A DNA stretch of 64,000 nucleotides from Rheinheimera aquimaris (lineage in GTDB: Bacteria; Pseudomonadota; Gammaproteobacteria; Enterobacterales; Alteromonadaceae), in assembly GCF_020531985.1 (NCBI RefSeq), contig NZ_JAJAVQ010000001.1:868001-932000 (forward strand), in the 5' to 3' direction. The translations under genes and the position numbers were made by a program. The notes below the pieces were generated by a model. It was not told the DNA's origin. It did no database searches and saw nothing but the letters and a program-made list of their open reading frames with translations. Below are positions 20,308 to 29,530 of the stretch, in pieces (the first letter of the stretch is position 1; every line of letters begins with the position of its first letter).

Positions 20308-21461
20308 TCGTGAAGCGTCTGTCTTTGATAAAACTCGAGAGTTTGCTGTATTATCCGATATAGTTGCTCTCCTAAACATGCTTGGTTTCTGGCGCCTCTC
20401 GAAAGGAGCTCATTAGCAGTTAACCTGATTGTGGGCTTTAATCTTTTGGACAACGCCAATCCTAATTCCTTTGCATCTCCTGCCGGGAAGAAATCAAGAT
20501 GATCAGCCACAACCTCTTGATTTACCCTAATATCGGACAATATAACGGGAACTCCAAGTGAAACTGCATCATACACAGCGCCCCCACCAGGCCCACCTTC
20601 AAATAAAGTTGGCTGAATCAATGCCAAAGATCCTTTTAACAGCGCAATTTGGTCTTGCTTCGGGATGTGTCCTAACATTTTTACTCTGGAACGGATTTTT
20701 AAACTGTCTAATAGCTGATTCAATTCTTCAATATATTCTGGACGACGGTAATCCGCCAAAGTACCAGTACAGACAAGCTGAACATCCGAATCGGCCAAAC
20801 CAGCAAAAGCTCTAAATGCGGTCGGATGATCTTTATGGATCCAGAATTGATTACAAAGCATGAAATACCGATCCCCAGTTCCGTACTTTTGCTGTAACCG
20901 CTCAGAAGAAATATCTAACCACGCAGGTATCGGATGAGGCGAATAAGGCAGCGAAAAAATTCGATTTGGCGCTACCCAGGGATAAAAACTCAGAATGTCT
21001 TGTCTAACCGCTTCAGAATTAACCAGTAAAGCTTTGCAATCCCTTAACCTGGCAGAAAATGCAGTTTCTCGGACAAAACACTCACGCTCAGAGAAATTCT
21101 GAAATAAGTATTTATGCTGAAAATCTGGGATATAACCAACCCATGGTACCGGAAAACTTTCTCCTAGATCTGAATTCACAGGAAGAACAATTGTTATTTG
21201 GTGTAATTTCAGTATTTGGGACAAATCGCTTTGACTAGAAGTATAAGACAAAGTGTGAATATCCCTAGCTTGAGTATGAGAGGTATAGTCCAGAAATTGT
21301 TCATATAATTCAGAATCTGAACTACCTTTCTTCACAGCGAGATAAATTGCAATTTCATACTTATCTGCAACGGCGGCAAGGCCGTTTATGATATGACGAA
21401 GAAAGTCTGCACCTCCACCCCATCCGAAATGCTCCGGCAACAGTGCCACACGCATTGTCAT
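20304..21461 (-). CDS. GT4-family glycosyltransferase
   Basis: This 385-residue GT-B retaining glycosyltransferase shows the GT4 C-terminal signature with the EX7E region (LFEGGPGGGAVYDAVSLGVPVI, cut here as LFEGGPGGG and DAVSLG, about 288-310). It also has the N-terminal glycine loop GWGGGADFLRHI (13-24), and there is no membrane segment. Its start overlaps the formyltransferase stop by 4 bp, so it is coupled with the perosamine genes and may transfer perosamine or N-formylperosamine. Donor and acceptor are not readable from sequence. Its stop overlaps the stop of the convergent plus-strand gene. Confidence 0.85.
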   Translation of the reverse strand: MTMRVALLPEHFGWGGGADFLRHIINGLAAVADKYEIAIYLAVKKGSSDSELYEQFLDYTSHTQARDIHTLSYTSSQSDLSQILKLHQITIVLPVNSDLGESFPVPWVGYIPDFQHKYLFQNFSERECFVRETAFSARLRDCKALLVNSEAVRQDILSFYPWVAPNRIFSLPYSPHPIPAWLDISSERLQQKYGTGDRYFMLCNQFWIHKDHPTAFRAFAGLADSDVQLVCTGTLADYRRPEYIEELNQLLDSLKIRSRVKMLGHIPKQDQIALLKGSLALIQPTLFEGGPGGGAVYDAVSLGVPVILSDIRVNQEVVADHLDFFPAGDAKELGLALSKRLKPTIRLTANELLSRGARNQACLGEQLYRIIQQTLEFYQRQTLHD

Positions 21462-22183
21462 AATTGCTCCTTGCCTTTGATTGATAAATAATCAGAATAT
21501 GTTAATACAGAATGGCCTTTATATTGGGCCGGAGGATAAGGAGGATAAGTCATTGCACGAATAAAACGCTGAACTTGCTCAGGGCTCCAATCAGTCTGGA
21601 TCTCGCCATTATATGGACAACCTCGCCTATAATAGCGTCCACCTGCTGGCTGTACCCTTCCAAGCTCCCCGATTTGAACCTGTCGGATCACGTCAGGTAA
21701 GAAAACAAGAGCCTCAAACATAACCCGATAATATAATGAGCACTGAGTATCCCAATCATAAATTGGCAATGCTTTTTGCAACAGGATATTGCCCGTATCG
21801 ATACCATCATCGATATAGTGGTAGCTAAAACCAACTTGTTTTTCATTATTTATAATGGCCCACGTCAAGCTACTACATCCCCGATAATCAGGTAATAAGG
21901 ATGGATGCAAATTAATTGCTTTTCGCTTACAGGCATTCAACACTTTAGAGCTGATAATAAATCGATAATAAACACTGACAATAATATCTGGAATAAAAGG
22001 GAGATTTTTCTCGTCAATGGTTTGGGTTGTATAACTAATCCCACGTTGTTTGCACAAATCACGTAAACACGGAACGTGAAATGGCGCTTCGTGGGTGTAC
22101 ACAAAGATCTCAGAACTCTGTAATAACAACAGTTCCAAAGCGTGGCAACCAGCCCAATGATAACCACACAGAATGATCTTCAT
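21458..22183 (-). CDS. Sugar N-formyltransferase
   Basis: This 241-residue protein has the formyl-tetrahydrofolate transferase fold of methionyl-tRNA and sugar formyltransferases. The catalytic triad is visible as N91 and H93 in NLHPSLLPDYRG and D129 in DDGIDTGNIL. It is coupled by a 4-bp overlap to the GDP-perosamine synthase upstream, so the likely reaction is N-formylation of the 4-amino group of GDP-perosamine with N10-formyl-THF, as in Brucella WbkC. It lacks the C-terminal tRNA-binding domain of Fmt and is about 70 residues shorter. The substrate is inferred from the neighbour. Confidence 0.85.
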   Translation of the reverse strand: MKIILCGYHWAGCHALELLLLQSSEIFVYTHEAPFHVPCLRDLCKQRGISYTTQTIDEKNLPFIPDIIVSVYYRFIISSKVLNACKRKAINLHPSLLPDYRGCSSLTWAIINNEKQVGFSYHYIDDGIDTGNILLQKALPIYDWDTQCSLYYRVMFEALVFLPDVIRQVQIGELGRVQPAGGRYYRRGCPYNGEIQTDWSPEQVQRFIRAMTYPPYPPAQYKGHSVLTYSDYLSIKGKEQL

Positions 22184-23265
22184 AAATAGAAATTCCGGAT
22201 AGCATCTATAACCCGCATCAGCATAGATTCAGACATCCCTGGCCAGCTAGGCAAGTTCATTCCCCTGCAAGAGATATTGTCCGTAACAGGAAGTTCCAGC
22301 TCGCCAGCAGCATACATGGGCATTTTGTGAACCGGATTAAATAATGGTCTTGTTTCAATCCCTTCAATCGTTAGATGATGTCGTAAATCATCTCTTTGCT
22401 CAGGAGTATCTGCCAGAACAGAAAACATCCACCAGCTATGAGTCACATTTGGTTTAACCTGCTGAAAAGATAAGGGTAAATCCGCCAGTTGTTTTTGATA
22501 GTACAGAGCCAAGTCTGCTTTTCGACTTAAAAACATTTCGGCCCGCTCAAGTTGAGCTAATCCAATTGCCGCACAGATATTTGTCATCCGATAGTTATAA
22601 CCAACAATATCATGCCAATATTCCCGGCCAGCCATTAACCCCTGCCCTTTCAGGTGTCTGATTTTTTTTTCTAACTCAGGTTGTTGGGTAACAACCATTC
22701 CTCCTTCACCGGTCGTCACCGTTTTATTGCCAAAGAAGCTATAGGTTGCGATATCTGAAAAAGTTCCGACATGCTGTCCTGCCAAATAAGCACCAAAAGC
22801 TTCAGCACAGTCTTCGATTAGAAACAACTTATTTTGGCGGGCAAACTGTTGTAACAACACCATATCACAGGGATGACCGTACATATGTACCGCCATAATA
22901 GCCCGGGTATTCTTCGTCAACAAAGGAGCCAACAGCTCAACATCTATCTGCCAGCTACCCGCTTCAATATCAACAAATACCGGCGTTGCGCCAACATACT
23001 GTATCGCATTCACAGAGGCAATGTAGGTGAAACTAGGCACTATGACCTCATCACCTGGCCCAACTCCCAACGCAAGTAAAGCTAAATGCAGTGCGACGGT
23101 ACCGTTTGCGACAGATATAGCATATTTACTCTGAGTAAAATGGGAAAAACACTGTTCGAATTCCGTAACAAAGCGGCCCTTAGAAGAAATCCAGGACGTG
23201 TCCAAACACTCATTAACATATTTTTTCTCATTTCCCGATAAATCAGGCTGGTAGACAGGTATCAT
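22180..23265 (-). CDS. per: GDP-perosamine synthase (DegT/DnrJ/EryC1 aminotransferase)
   Basis: The enzyme transaminates GDP-4-keto-6-deoxy-D-mannose to GDP-perosamine using PLP and glutamate. The 361-residue protein is very close in pattern to the Per/RfbE family: MIPVYQPDLSGNEKKYVNEC start, WISSKG (25-30), SVANGTVALHLALLALG (51-67), HMYGHPCDM (127-135) and the PLP lysine K181 in SFFGNKTVTTGEGGM. A longer open frame reaches 23352, but the family start is the ATG at 23265, 10 bases after the stop of the upstream gene, with no obvious ribosome-binding site. gmd in the same strand block makes its substrate. Confidence 0.9.
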   Translation of the reverse strand: MIPVYQPDLSGNEKKYVNECLDTSWISSKGRFVTEFEQCFSHFTQSKYAISVANGTVALHLALLALGVGPGDEVIVPSFTYIASVNAIQYVGATPVFVDIEAGSWQIDVELLAPLLTKNTRAIMAVHMYGHPCDMVLLQQFARQNKLFLIEDCAEAFGAYLAGQHVGTFSDIATYSFFGNKTVTTGEGGMVVTQQPELEKKIRHLKGQGLMAGREYWHDIVGYNYRMTNICAAIGLAQLERAEMFLSRKADLALYYQKQLADLPLSFQQVKPNVTHSWWMFSVLADTPEQRDDLRHHLTIEGIETRPLFNPVHKMPMYAAGELELPVTDNISCRGMNLPSWPGMSESMLMRVIDAIRNFYL

Positions 23266-23275
23266 CGACTGCACG

Positions 23276-24193
23276 CTACAAATCCTCAAGTTGATGATTT
23301 CGGGTGTTGAACACAGGCATGCCACGAAGACTTTCAATTGCCTCACTTCCACGAGTGAAGGTTAATTGCCCTTGTTCGTCACGATGCTCTTTGAATTTTG
23401 CTAGCACATACCCCTGCTCACAAGTTAAGGCCTTTAAAGCAACCGCTTGCTCAGCTAACACAAAATAAGCGTTGTTACCTGCGCTGTTACAACCGACGAA
23501 CCGATAGCCTTTCTCATCAGCCAACTGACAAAGTGCTCTTAGTGACGCGCCAGCATATAAGCCGCTGTAATGTTTTTTATACCGCACAAAGTCTGGCTCA
23601 TATGGCACAGTAATACTACGTTTCGCTCCGAATAAACTGTTGTACTCCACGATCACAATGATCGGTCTGACAACGGTAATTGCTTTCCAGAGCCAATAAT
23701 CGTTACCGTCAATATCAATATGTAGCAACCCAATATCGCCATTAAAACCAGAGTTTTCTATTATGGCATTGATATTTTCTGCTGTTACAAATTCACACAC
23801 TGCGGACAAATCATGACGCCAATAGTTGGTAGTGTTTTTGATATATTGCACATTCTTTTCTGAGCCATCTATAACCAAGCCCTGCCAGTTATTATTTTCC
23901 AGTAGAAATCGGGTGTTAGATTCGTTGTAGTTCTCGACACCAAACTCTATAAATCGCTTGTTTTCTATTTTCAGTGTGTCGACCAAATACTGAATGATGC
24001 CATCATCACCAAACTGGGAAAATACTCTAAATTCAGCGTCCTGTAATGAAGTTACCGTGCCATGATTAAGTTTCGCCAGCAATTTTCCCAACAGCACTTT
24101 GCTGATTGCTCCCTCAATCTCAAGTTTGCGATTCAAATGTTTAAGTCGGTTCTGGATATCACTTTCCAAAACTCTGTCCCGTTCGTCGTTCAT
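23276..24193 (-). CDS. FkbM-like methyltransferase-fold protein
   Basis: This 305-residue protein contains a Rossmann-type segment FIEFGVENYNESNTRFLLEN, followed by WQGLVIDGS and LLHIDIDGNDYWLWKAI. The pattern resembles FkbM-family S-adenosylmethionine-dependent O-methyltransferases found with surface-glycan genes. I chose the ATG at 24193 because a GGAG lies 6 bases upstream; an in-frame start at 24220 lacks one. It sits between a glycosyltransferase and the perosamine synthase. Methylation of a glycan sugar is the likely role, but substrate and activity are inferred. Confidence 0.7.
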   Translation of the reverse strand: MNDERDRVLESDIQNRLKHLNRKLEIEGAISKVLLGKLLAKLNHGTVTSLQDAEFRVFSQFGDDGIIQYLVDTLKIENKRFIEFGVENYNESNTRFLLENNNWQGLVIDGSEKNVQYIKNTTNYWRHDLSAVCEFVTAENINAIIENSGFNGDIGLLHIDIDGNDYWLWKAITVVRPIIVIVEYNSLFGAKRSITVPYEPDFVRYKKHYSGLYAGASLRALCQLADEKGYRFVGCNSAGNNAYFVLAEQAVALKALTCEQGYVLAKFKEHRDEQGQLTFTRGSEAIESLRGMPVFNTRNHQLEDL

Positions 24194-24228
24194 CACTGTC
24201 TCCGAAAAATTACAGGCCAAGTAAGCTA

Positions 24229-25467
24229 TTACAAAGAGCGCCAGCTGATAACCCTGCAGCCGGGCAAAGCTGCGGTCAAACTATTTGCAACACTAACTTC
24301 ATGAGGTCCTTCAATACAATTTATAACGATCTGTGGATTATAATGAGGCCATTGGGTGGGTGATATCACGGGCACCCCGTCTATATCTGCTAATTGAGAA
24401 GATTTCGAAACCAGGAATGCACACACTGCAATACCATGTTCTTTCAATAACTGACTGACAATGACAGATAAACTTGCAGAACCAAAGACAGCAACAGACT
24501 TACCGGTCAGATAAGAAAAGTCATAGTGTTCAGACAAAGCGATATTTACCAGATTCTTTAGATTTTTGTTTGTTTGATTTTGAGCAGTCTGTTTATCAAG
24601 CAGTACTTGCTTATTGTACCGGATAATAGCACTGACCACTTCACGATTTTCGGACAAGACCGCTGGTAAGCTGTCTTTGGCGTAATCAAAATGTGGATCG
24701 TAAGCTAAGGTAAATTCGGCACCGGCATTATGTGTCCCAGAGCCATCAAATCCTATATTTGTCGTCATCGCTTTTGTTGGATTCAGACATAAACCACCGT
24801 GTTCAAATATAGTGCTGTACCAAAACACCGCCCAAGTGTGTAATTGCCCTGATGCATTTTTTATAACTTGATCCCAAAAGTCATAAGCTCCATACAAATT
24901 AAACTCTTCAATATCGATTTGATCCCAGCGTTGAATTAAAGCCTGAGGCTCCCGCTTGTAATGCTGCCATCGGTCTGCCCAAGTTGCCCAACCCCAGCCA
25001 AGTGCTGTGCGCCACAAAAAGCAGGAAGGTAAATTCGCATCTGGTATGGGGAAGTTCCAGCCTGAGATATGCCAGACTTCTTTTTTGTTTTGGTAGAGGT
25101 TTAAAGCGTCATTCATAAAACGCAAAAAATGAGGACTGACTAAAATATCATCTTCCAGAACTATAGCCTGGCCATATTCGGCCATTACAGCCGTAATACC
25201 TGTGCTGATATTCTGCGCAAGGCCCACATTGGATTCATGAGCTCTGACTTCCACATTCAAAAAGCCGCTAACCTCATGGAGATCGCGGATCATAATCTCC
25301 TGTTTAAATCGATCATCCTCATTTCTGGGGCCATCGATTATAATGATGACATTAGATTGTGCAGCAAGCTCACACTTGACCAAGGCGTCCAAAGTCTGAG
25401 CCAGGTGGTCAGGTCTATTAAAAGCAAACACCACTACAGGCGCATATGAATTGTTCAGACAGGGCAT
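24229..25467 (-). CDS. GT2-like glycosyltransferase with C-terminal Rossmann-like module
   Basis: The 412-residue protein begins with a GT-A nucleotide-diphospho-sugar transferase domain: VVVFAFNRPDHLAQTLDAL (about 11-29), NVIIIIDGP and the metal-binding EDD in AIVLEDDILVSPHFLRFM (about 98-115). It then has a linker and an unrelated C-terminal module (about 322-412) that starts GKSVAVFGSASLS and ends NCIEGPHEVS and VISWRSL. A very similar module ends the glycosyltransferase at 29531-30607. The gene lies 3 bases after the methyltransferase fusion gene. Donor and acceptor are unknown. Confidence 0.82.
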   Translation of the reverse strand: MPCLNNSYAPVVVFAFNRPDHLAQTLDALVKCELAAQSNVIIIIDGPRNEDDRFKQEIMIRDLHEVSGFLNVEVRAHESNVGLAQNISTGITAVMAEYGQAIVLEDDILVSPHFLRFMNDALNLYQNKKEVWHISGWNFPIPDANLPSCFLWRTALGWGWATWADRWQHYKREPQALIQRWDQIDIEEFNLYGAYDFWDQVIKNASGQLHTWAVFWYSTIFEHGGLCLNPTKAMTTNIGFDGSGTHNAGAEFTLAYDPHFDYAKDSLPAVLSENREVVSAIIRYNKQVLLDKQTAQNQTNKNLKNLVNIALSEHYDFSYLTGKSVAVFGSASLSVIVSQLLKEHGIAVCAFLVSKSSQLADIDGVPVISPTQWPHYNPQIVINCIEGPHEVSVANSLTAALPGCRVISWRSL

Positions 25468-25470
25468 AAC

Positions 25471-26754
25471 TCACATCTCGGATGATGTTGATACAATTCG
25501 GCTATCAGCAAACAAATAGTCGTGGTGCGAGAATCGCTCTATTTGCTGATAGTCATTTGCGCTAAGGTAATTCTCTATTTCATCAATACTACGCGACTCA
25601 ATCAGCATATAAGCTGGCCGATGTAACTGAAGATCCAGCCCTTTCAGAACCTCCAGCTCATAACCTTCAACATCTAGAGACAAGAAGTCAATTTTCAGAT
25701 CAGCAACTGCCGTTGAAGCTTTGTAACTTTTTATCACCTCAGTCAAGGTTTTAGCAGGAACCTCAATACTGTATGTCTGAGTTATATTTTGCACTTTTAA
25801 GCCTCTAGCTATGTGCTCGTCTTGTTGTTCTTTTAAAGCACCATCGACCGTACTCATCAAATCAGCAAAATGCATTGTAATTGCACTGATATCAGCCGAA
25901 GGGACCAAAGCGCAATTGTAGACAGCACTCTCAGGTCTGTTCGTCACACAAGCGTTATATAATGCCGGAATAGCTTCAACCAGAATACCTTTCCAACCCA
26001 AAGCCTTAGCAAAGTAATGACTGTTGCTTTGCTTCACGCCATCGTTAGCTCCTGCTTCAATAAAGAAACCATCTCTGTGAAAAACGTACTTTTCCAACTT
26101 TTTATCTAAATCGTTTAAGGCTTTGTAATGAGACTCCGAAACGGGTTTGACAGCTTTGGGTCTGATAAACGTTTTACCCTGAGTGGTGTAGAGACCACGG
26201 GGAGCAAAAACTGATGTGATCCAACGGTGCTCAACCCGGTCACGGGCATAGGATTTTGACGTGAGTCTCAGATTCCCACGTTCAACCTGAGGCTGCTCGA
26301 AATGAATAGCGTCTCGTCCTTGAATATCCATTTCATTAATGAAATCTGTATATTTATACTCAGCGCGCTCACTGTTATCGAATACCAAAATAGCGTCTTC
26401 TGGCAGTCCGACCTGTAGTATATGCGACATACATAACATTCGATCCCGACCATCAATCAGCACAATATCGTAGCTGTCATTTTTGTAGCTCTGATGATAA
26501 GGGCGTTGCTCGCAACTCAAATTCAGTCGGTCATGATAGTCAAACGTTTTGGCCGTTTGTTGTACTTTGGATGACCAAGCTTCGTCGTGCTCGATACTCC
26601 GAACAATGCAACCTCTGGACAAAAAATACAGTGTTGAGTTGCCACATCCAAACTCAAACACCTTTACTGTGCCTTTTGCTGTTTTTCTTTCAGCAATAAA
26701 GTTATCAATAAACTCTGTAGCACCATCGGTAATCCAAGGTAACACTCTTAACAT
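25471..26754 (-). CDS. Two-domain methyltransferase: class I MT fused to FkbM domain
   Basis: This 427-residue protein looks like two S-adenosylmethionine-dependent methyltransferase folds in one chain. Residues about 31-135 carry the SAM-binding loop VFEFGCGNSTLYFL, SIEHDE and VLIDGRDR. Residues about 228-410 carry FkbM signatures FFIEAGANDGVKQSNSHYF, KGILVEAIP and DFLSLDVEGYELEVLKGL. A family member usually has only one of these, so it may place two O-methyl groups or combine one active and one structural domain. It is in the cassette downstream of fcl (30-base gap). Target sugar unknown. Confidence 0.78.
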   Translation of the reverse strand: MLRVLPWITDGATEFIDNFIAERKTAKGTVKVFEFGCGNSTLYFLSRGCIVRSIEHDEAWSSKVQQTAKTFDYHDRLNLSCEQRPYHQSYKNDSYDIVLIDGRDRMLCMSHILQVGLPEDAILVFDNSERAEYKYTDFINEMDIQGRDAIHFEQPQVERGNLRLTSKSYARDRVEHRWITSVFAPRGLYTTQGKTFIRPKAVKPVSESHYKALNDLDKKLEKYVFHRDGFFIEAGANDGVKQSNSHYFAKALGWKGILVEAIPALYNACVTNRPESAVYNCALVPSADISAITMHFADLMSTVDGALKEQQDEHIARGLKVQNITQTYSIEVPAKTLTEVIKSYKASTAVADLKIDFLSLDVEGYELEVLKGLDLQLHRPAYMLIESRSIDEIENYLSANDYQQIERFSHHDYLFADSRIVSTSSEM

Positions 26755-26784
26755 GCAGTCCGCCTATTCAGGTTTTCACTATTA

Positions 26785-27747
26785 TTATTGTTGAAAATGT
26801 AGGTTTTTTTGATACCACTGCCACGTCATATCTAATCCGGCTTTCAACTCAATGCTTGAAACAAAGCCTTTATTTTTTAATCGGGTCACATCAAGCTTCT
26901 TAACTGGTGTTCCCTCAGGCTGAGAAAAATCAAAAAAAAGTTGCCCCTCAAAACCAGTTAATACAAGCAATAACTCTGCCAACTCCCGTATAGAGCAATC
27001 CGTTCCGGTGCCAATGTTAATATGCGAGCACATAGGCTCAAGCCCAGCCCAATACTTGTTTTGGACAATCGCCATCAAATGCAGGCATGCGCTGGCCAAA
27101 TCATCAACATGCATAAATTCACGCCGGGCATTACCACTTCCCCAAATCGTAACTTCTTGTTCGTTATTTTTTATTGCGCGATAGAATTTACCTATCAATG
27201 CAGGAATAACATGGCTGTTCTGTGGGTGAAAATTGTCATAAGGACCGTACAGATTGGTCGGCATTACGCAGCGATAATCCCTGCCGTACTGTCTGTTAAA
27301 ACTTTCGCACAGTTTAATGCCTGCTATTTTGGCTATAGCATAAGGTTCGTTCGTTGGCTCCAACGGCCCGGTTAGTAATGCTGATTCAGGTATAGGCTGT
27401 GGTGCCAATTTGGGATAAATGCAACTAGAACCTAAGAAGAGCAGCTTTTGCACATCTGCCTGATGTGCGGCCTGGATAAGGTTGCACTCGATGATCAAGT
27501 TCTGATAAATGAAATCAGCCGGAAAGGTATTATTGGCATAAATACCCCCCACTTTAGCAGCGGCAAGATACATTTCATCAACTTTACGCTGCTGAAAAAA
27601 CGTCTTAACAGCCAGTTGATCCGTCAAATCCAATTCAGCACGGGTAGCGGTTACTAACTCAATGTTTGGCTGCAACTGAAGTTGTCGGCATAGTGCCCGA
27701 CCAACCATCCCTAAATGGCCTGCAACAAACACCTTTTTGCTGACCAT
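26785..27747 (-). CDS. fcl: GDP-L-fucose synthase
   Basis: Fcl (WcaG) epimerises and reduces GDP-4-keto-6-deoxy-D-mannose to GDP-L-fucose with NADPH. The 320-residue extended SDR shows [14 protein letters not shown] (7-20), the serine-cysteine catalytic region GSSCIYP (106-112), Y136/K140 in PYAIAK, and the family C-terminal segment. I start at the ATG at 27747, which follows an AAGGA 7 bases upstream; tandem GTGs at 27762-27765 extend the frame into gmd. It directly follows gmd, so both enzymes act in one pathway. It competes with perosamine synthase for the same intermediate. Confidence 0.93.
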   Translation of the reverse strand: MVSKKVFVAGHLGMVGRALCRQLQLQPNIELVTATRAELDLTDQLAVKTFFQQRKVDEMYLAAAKVGGIYANNTFPADFIYQNLIIECNLIQAAHQADVQKLLFLGSSCIYPKLAPQPIPESALLTGPLEPTNEPYAIAKIAGIKLCESFNRQYGRDYRCVMPTNLYGPYDNFHPQNSHVIPALIGKFYRAIKNNEQEVTIWGSGNARREFMHVDDLASACLHLMAIVQNKYWAGLEPMCSHINIGTGTDCSIRELAELLLVLTGFEGQLFFDFSQPEGTPVKKLDVTRLKNKGFVSSIELKAGLDMTWQWYQKNLHFQQ

Positions 27748-27751
27748 ATGT

Positions 27752-28879
27752 TTATCCTTCACCACTTAGCGGGCAGCTAAAGCCATTATGTTTCAAAAAT
27801 GCCAGTCGTTTGGCTTCCGCTAAATCATACTGGGCCATTTCCCGACATAAGGTGCGGGTGTCAATTTGTGGTTGCCAACCAAGCTTTTGCCTGGCTTTTG
27901 TTGCATCTCCAAGCAAGGTATCAACTTCAGCGGGTCGAAAGTATTTCGGGTCGATCCGCACAATCACATCGCCGACGTTAACAGCCGGGGCATTTTCGCC
28001 TTTGACGGCAGCAACAATAGCAACCTCTTCAACCCCTTTACCTTCAAAACGAAGTTCTAAGCCTAATTCGGCAGCTGTCCATTTAATAAACTGCCGGACA
28101 GAGTATTGCTGACCAGTGGCAATGACAAAATCTTCAGGTGTTTCCTGTTGTAACATCAGCCACTGCATATAAACATAATCGCGGGCATGTCCCCAGTCTC
28201 GCAATGAATCTATATTCCCCATATACAGACAAGGCTCCAGGCCTTGTGCAATATTTGCCAGCCCGCGGGTAATTTTACGGGTAACAAAGGTTTCGCCGCG
28301 ACGCGGTGATTCATGATTAAACAGGATGCCATTGCAGGCATAGATACCATAAGCTTCCCGGTAATTAACCGTAATCCAGTAAGCATACAGTTTGGCGACG
28401 GCATAGGGAGATCGCGGATAAAATGGCGTACTTTCCTTTTGAGGTGTTTCCTGCACTAAGCCATATAGCTCAGAGGTTGATGCCTGATAAAAACGAGTTT
28501 TCTTCTCCAGCCCCAACAACCTTATAGCTTCGAGTAACCTCAATGTCCCCATCGCATCAACATCTGCGGTGTACTCTGGTGATTCGAAACTTACCGCCAC
28601 ATGGCTCTGTGCACCCAAATTATAAATTTCGTCAGGCTGAATTTGCTGCACCAAACGGATAAGATTTGAGCTGTCAGTCAAATCGCCATAATGCAGAAGG
28701 AAGTTACGGTTGTCAGTATGCGGGTCCTGATAAATATGATCGACGCGCTGCGTGTTAAATGAAGAAGAACGGCGCTTGATACCATGCACCTCATAACCTT
28801 TTTCTAATAACAGTTCTGCCAGATAGGAACCGTCCTGCCCAGTAATACCGGTAATTAAAGCGACTTTTTGATTAGTCAT
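27752..28879 (-). CDS. gmd: GDP-mannose 4,6-dehydratase
   Basis: Gmd converts GDP-D-mannose to GDP-4-keto-6-deoxy-D-mannose, the branch point for fucose, perosamine and related sugars. The 375-residue protein has [18 protein letters not shown] (11-28), the NADP-contact [13 protein letters not shown] region, and Y159/K163 in [12 protein letters not shown]. The ATG at 28879 is preferred to an in-frame GTG at 28885. Mannose-1-P guanylyltransferase genes are not in the window, so GDP-mannose must come from elsewhere. It serves both fcl and the perosamine synthase of this cassette. Confidence 0.94.
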   Translation of the reverse strand: MTNQKVALITGITGQDGSYLAELLLEKGYEVHGIKRRSSSFNTQRVDHIYQDPHTDNRNFLLHYGDLTDSSNLIRLVQQIQPDEIYNLGAQSHVAVSFESPEYTADVDAMGTLRLLEAIRLLGLEKKTRFYQASTSELYGLVQETPQKESTPFYPRSPYAVAKLYAYWITVNYREAYGIYACNGILFNHESPRRGETFVTRKITRGLANIAQGLEPCLYMGNIDSLRDWGHARDYVYMQWLMLQQETPEDFVIATGQQYSVRQFIKWTAAELGLELRFEGKGVEEVAIVAAVKGENAPAVNVGDVIVRIDPKYFRPAEVDTLLGDATKARQKLGWQPQIDTRTLCREMAQYDLAEAKRLAFLKHNGFSCPLSGEG

Positions 28880-28900
28880 AAACACAATACCATTTAAGTG

Positions 28901-29530
28901 TCAGTACACTCTATCGAAGTTAAGGTTTTCTTCAGCAAGCTGAAACACCCTGTCCCAAGAAGGATTATCGCCCTTCCATGCCTCGCGGTTACCTACTGGG
29001 GCGTTTCCAACTTTTATAAATAAATATTGTGATGCAACCAGCTCATCTTGCAGGTTGGCAGATACCAATACAAAAGCAGTCTTCTTATTTATCTTAGAGA
29101 AAATCGTTTTCAGACTTTGCAATTCATCCTCTGCCTGATTTTGGGTAGTTATGCTGCTATCAGCCCTGATGACAACAGGCCGTGTTGCAGCTTGAAGGTC
29201 TTTTATCAGCTTTTGTTTAAGGTACGTGAATTTATCATGGGCAACGGGCAAGTGTTCAGCAACAAGTTTTTCGTCAATTTTATGTTCGCTATATTTGAAC
29301 TCATGCTGGAATGCTAAACCGGAATATTTATCCAGCAGACGTATTCCATCATCTATAATTTCCCAATTGCGCTGTTGCAGAAAATGTTTGTCATCCTTTA
29401 GAAGAAAACTGTAAGAATCGCCACGAGTCACAAGCCAATCAAAAAAATAGGCCTCCGTTTTTCTGGTAACCCTTCTTATCTGATGTGCCGTGGCGCACCA
29501 CGTACCACAGCTAAAATACGAATTTTTCAT
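28901..29530 (-). CDS. DUF1796 family putative papain-like cysteine peptidase
   Basis: The 209-residue protein starts FSCGTWCATAHQIRRVTRKT and continues EAYFFDWLVT, the pattern of DUF1796 proteins (conserved Ser/Cys near the start, Arg pair, then FDW). Family members are predicted papain-like fold proteins found among polysaccharide genes of bacteria; biochemical function is not established as far as I know. Possible catalytic residues are C7 or C12 and a histidine further on (H96 in VAHDKF is one option), but this is a guess. It is head-to-tail with the upstream glycosyltransferase, with no spacing, so it belongs to the glycan cassette. Confidence 0.7.
   Translation of the reverse strand: MKNSYFSCGTWCATAHQIRRVTRKTEAYFFDWLVTRGDSYSFLLKDDKHFLQQRNWEIIDDGIRLLDKYSGLAFQHEFKYSEHKIDEKLVAEHLPVAHDKFTYLKQKLIKDLQAATRPVVIRADSSITTQNQAEDELQSLKTIFSKINKKTAFVLVSANLQDELVASQYLFIKVGNAPVGNREAWKGDNPSWDRVFQLAEENLNFDRVY

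Noticed and set aside
22180-23265. A second PseC
   Set aside because: It has the FFGNK lysine motif, the GHPCDM box and the N-terminus of GDP-perosamine synthases, and lies beside gmd and a formyltransferase.
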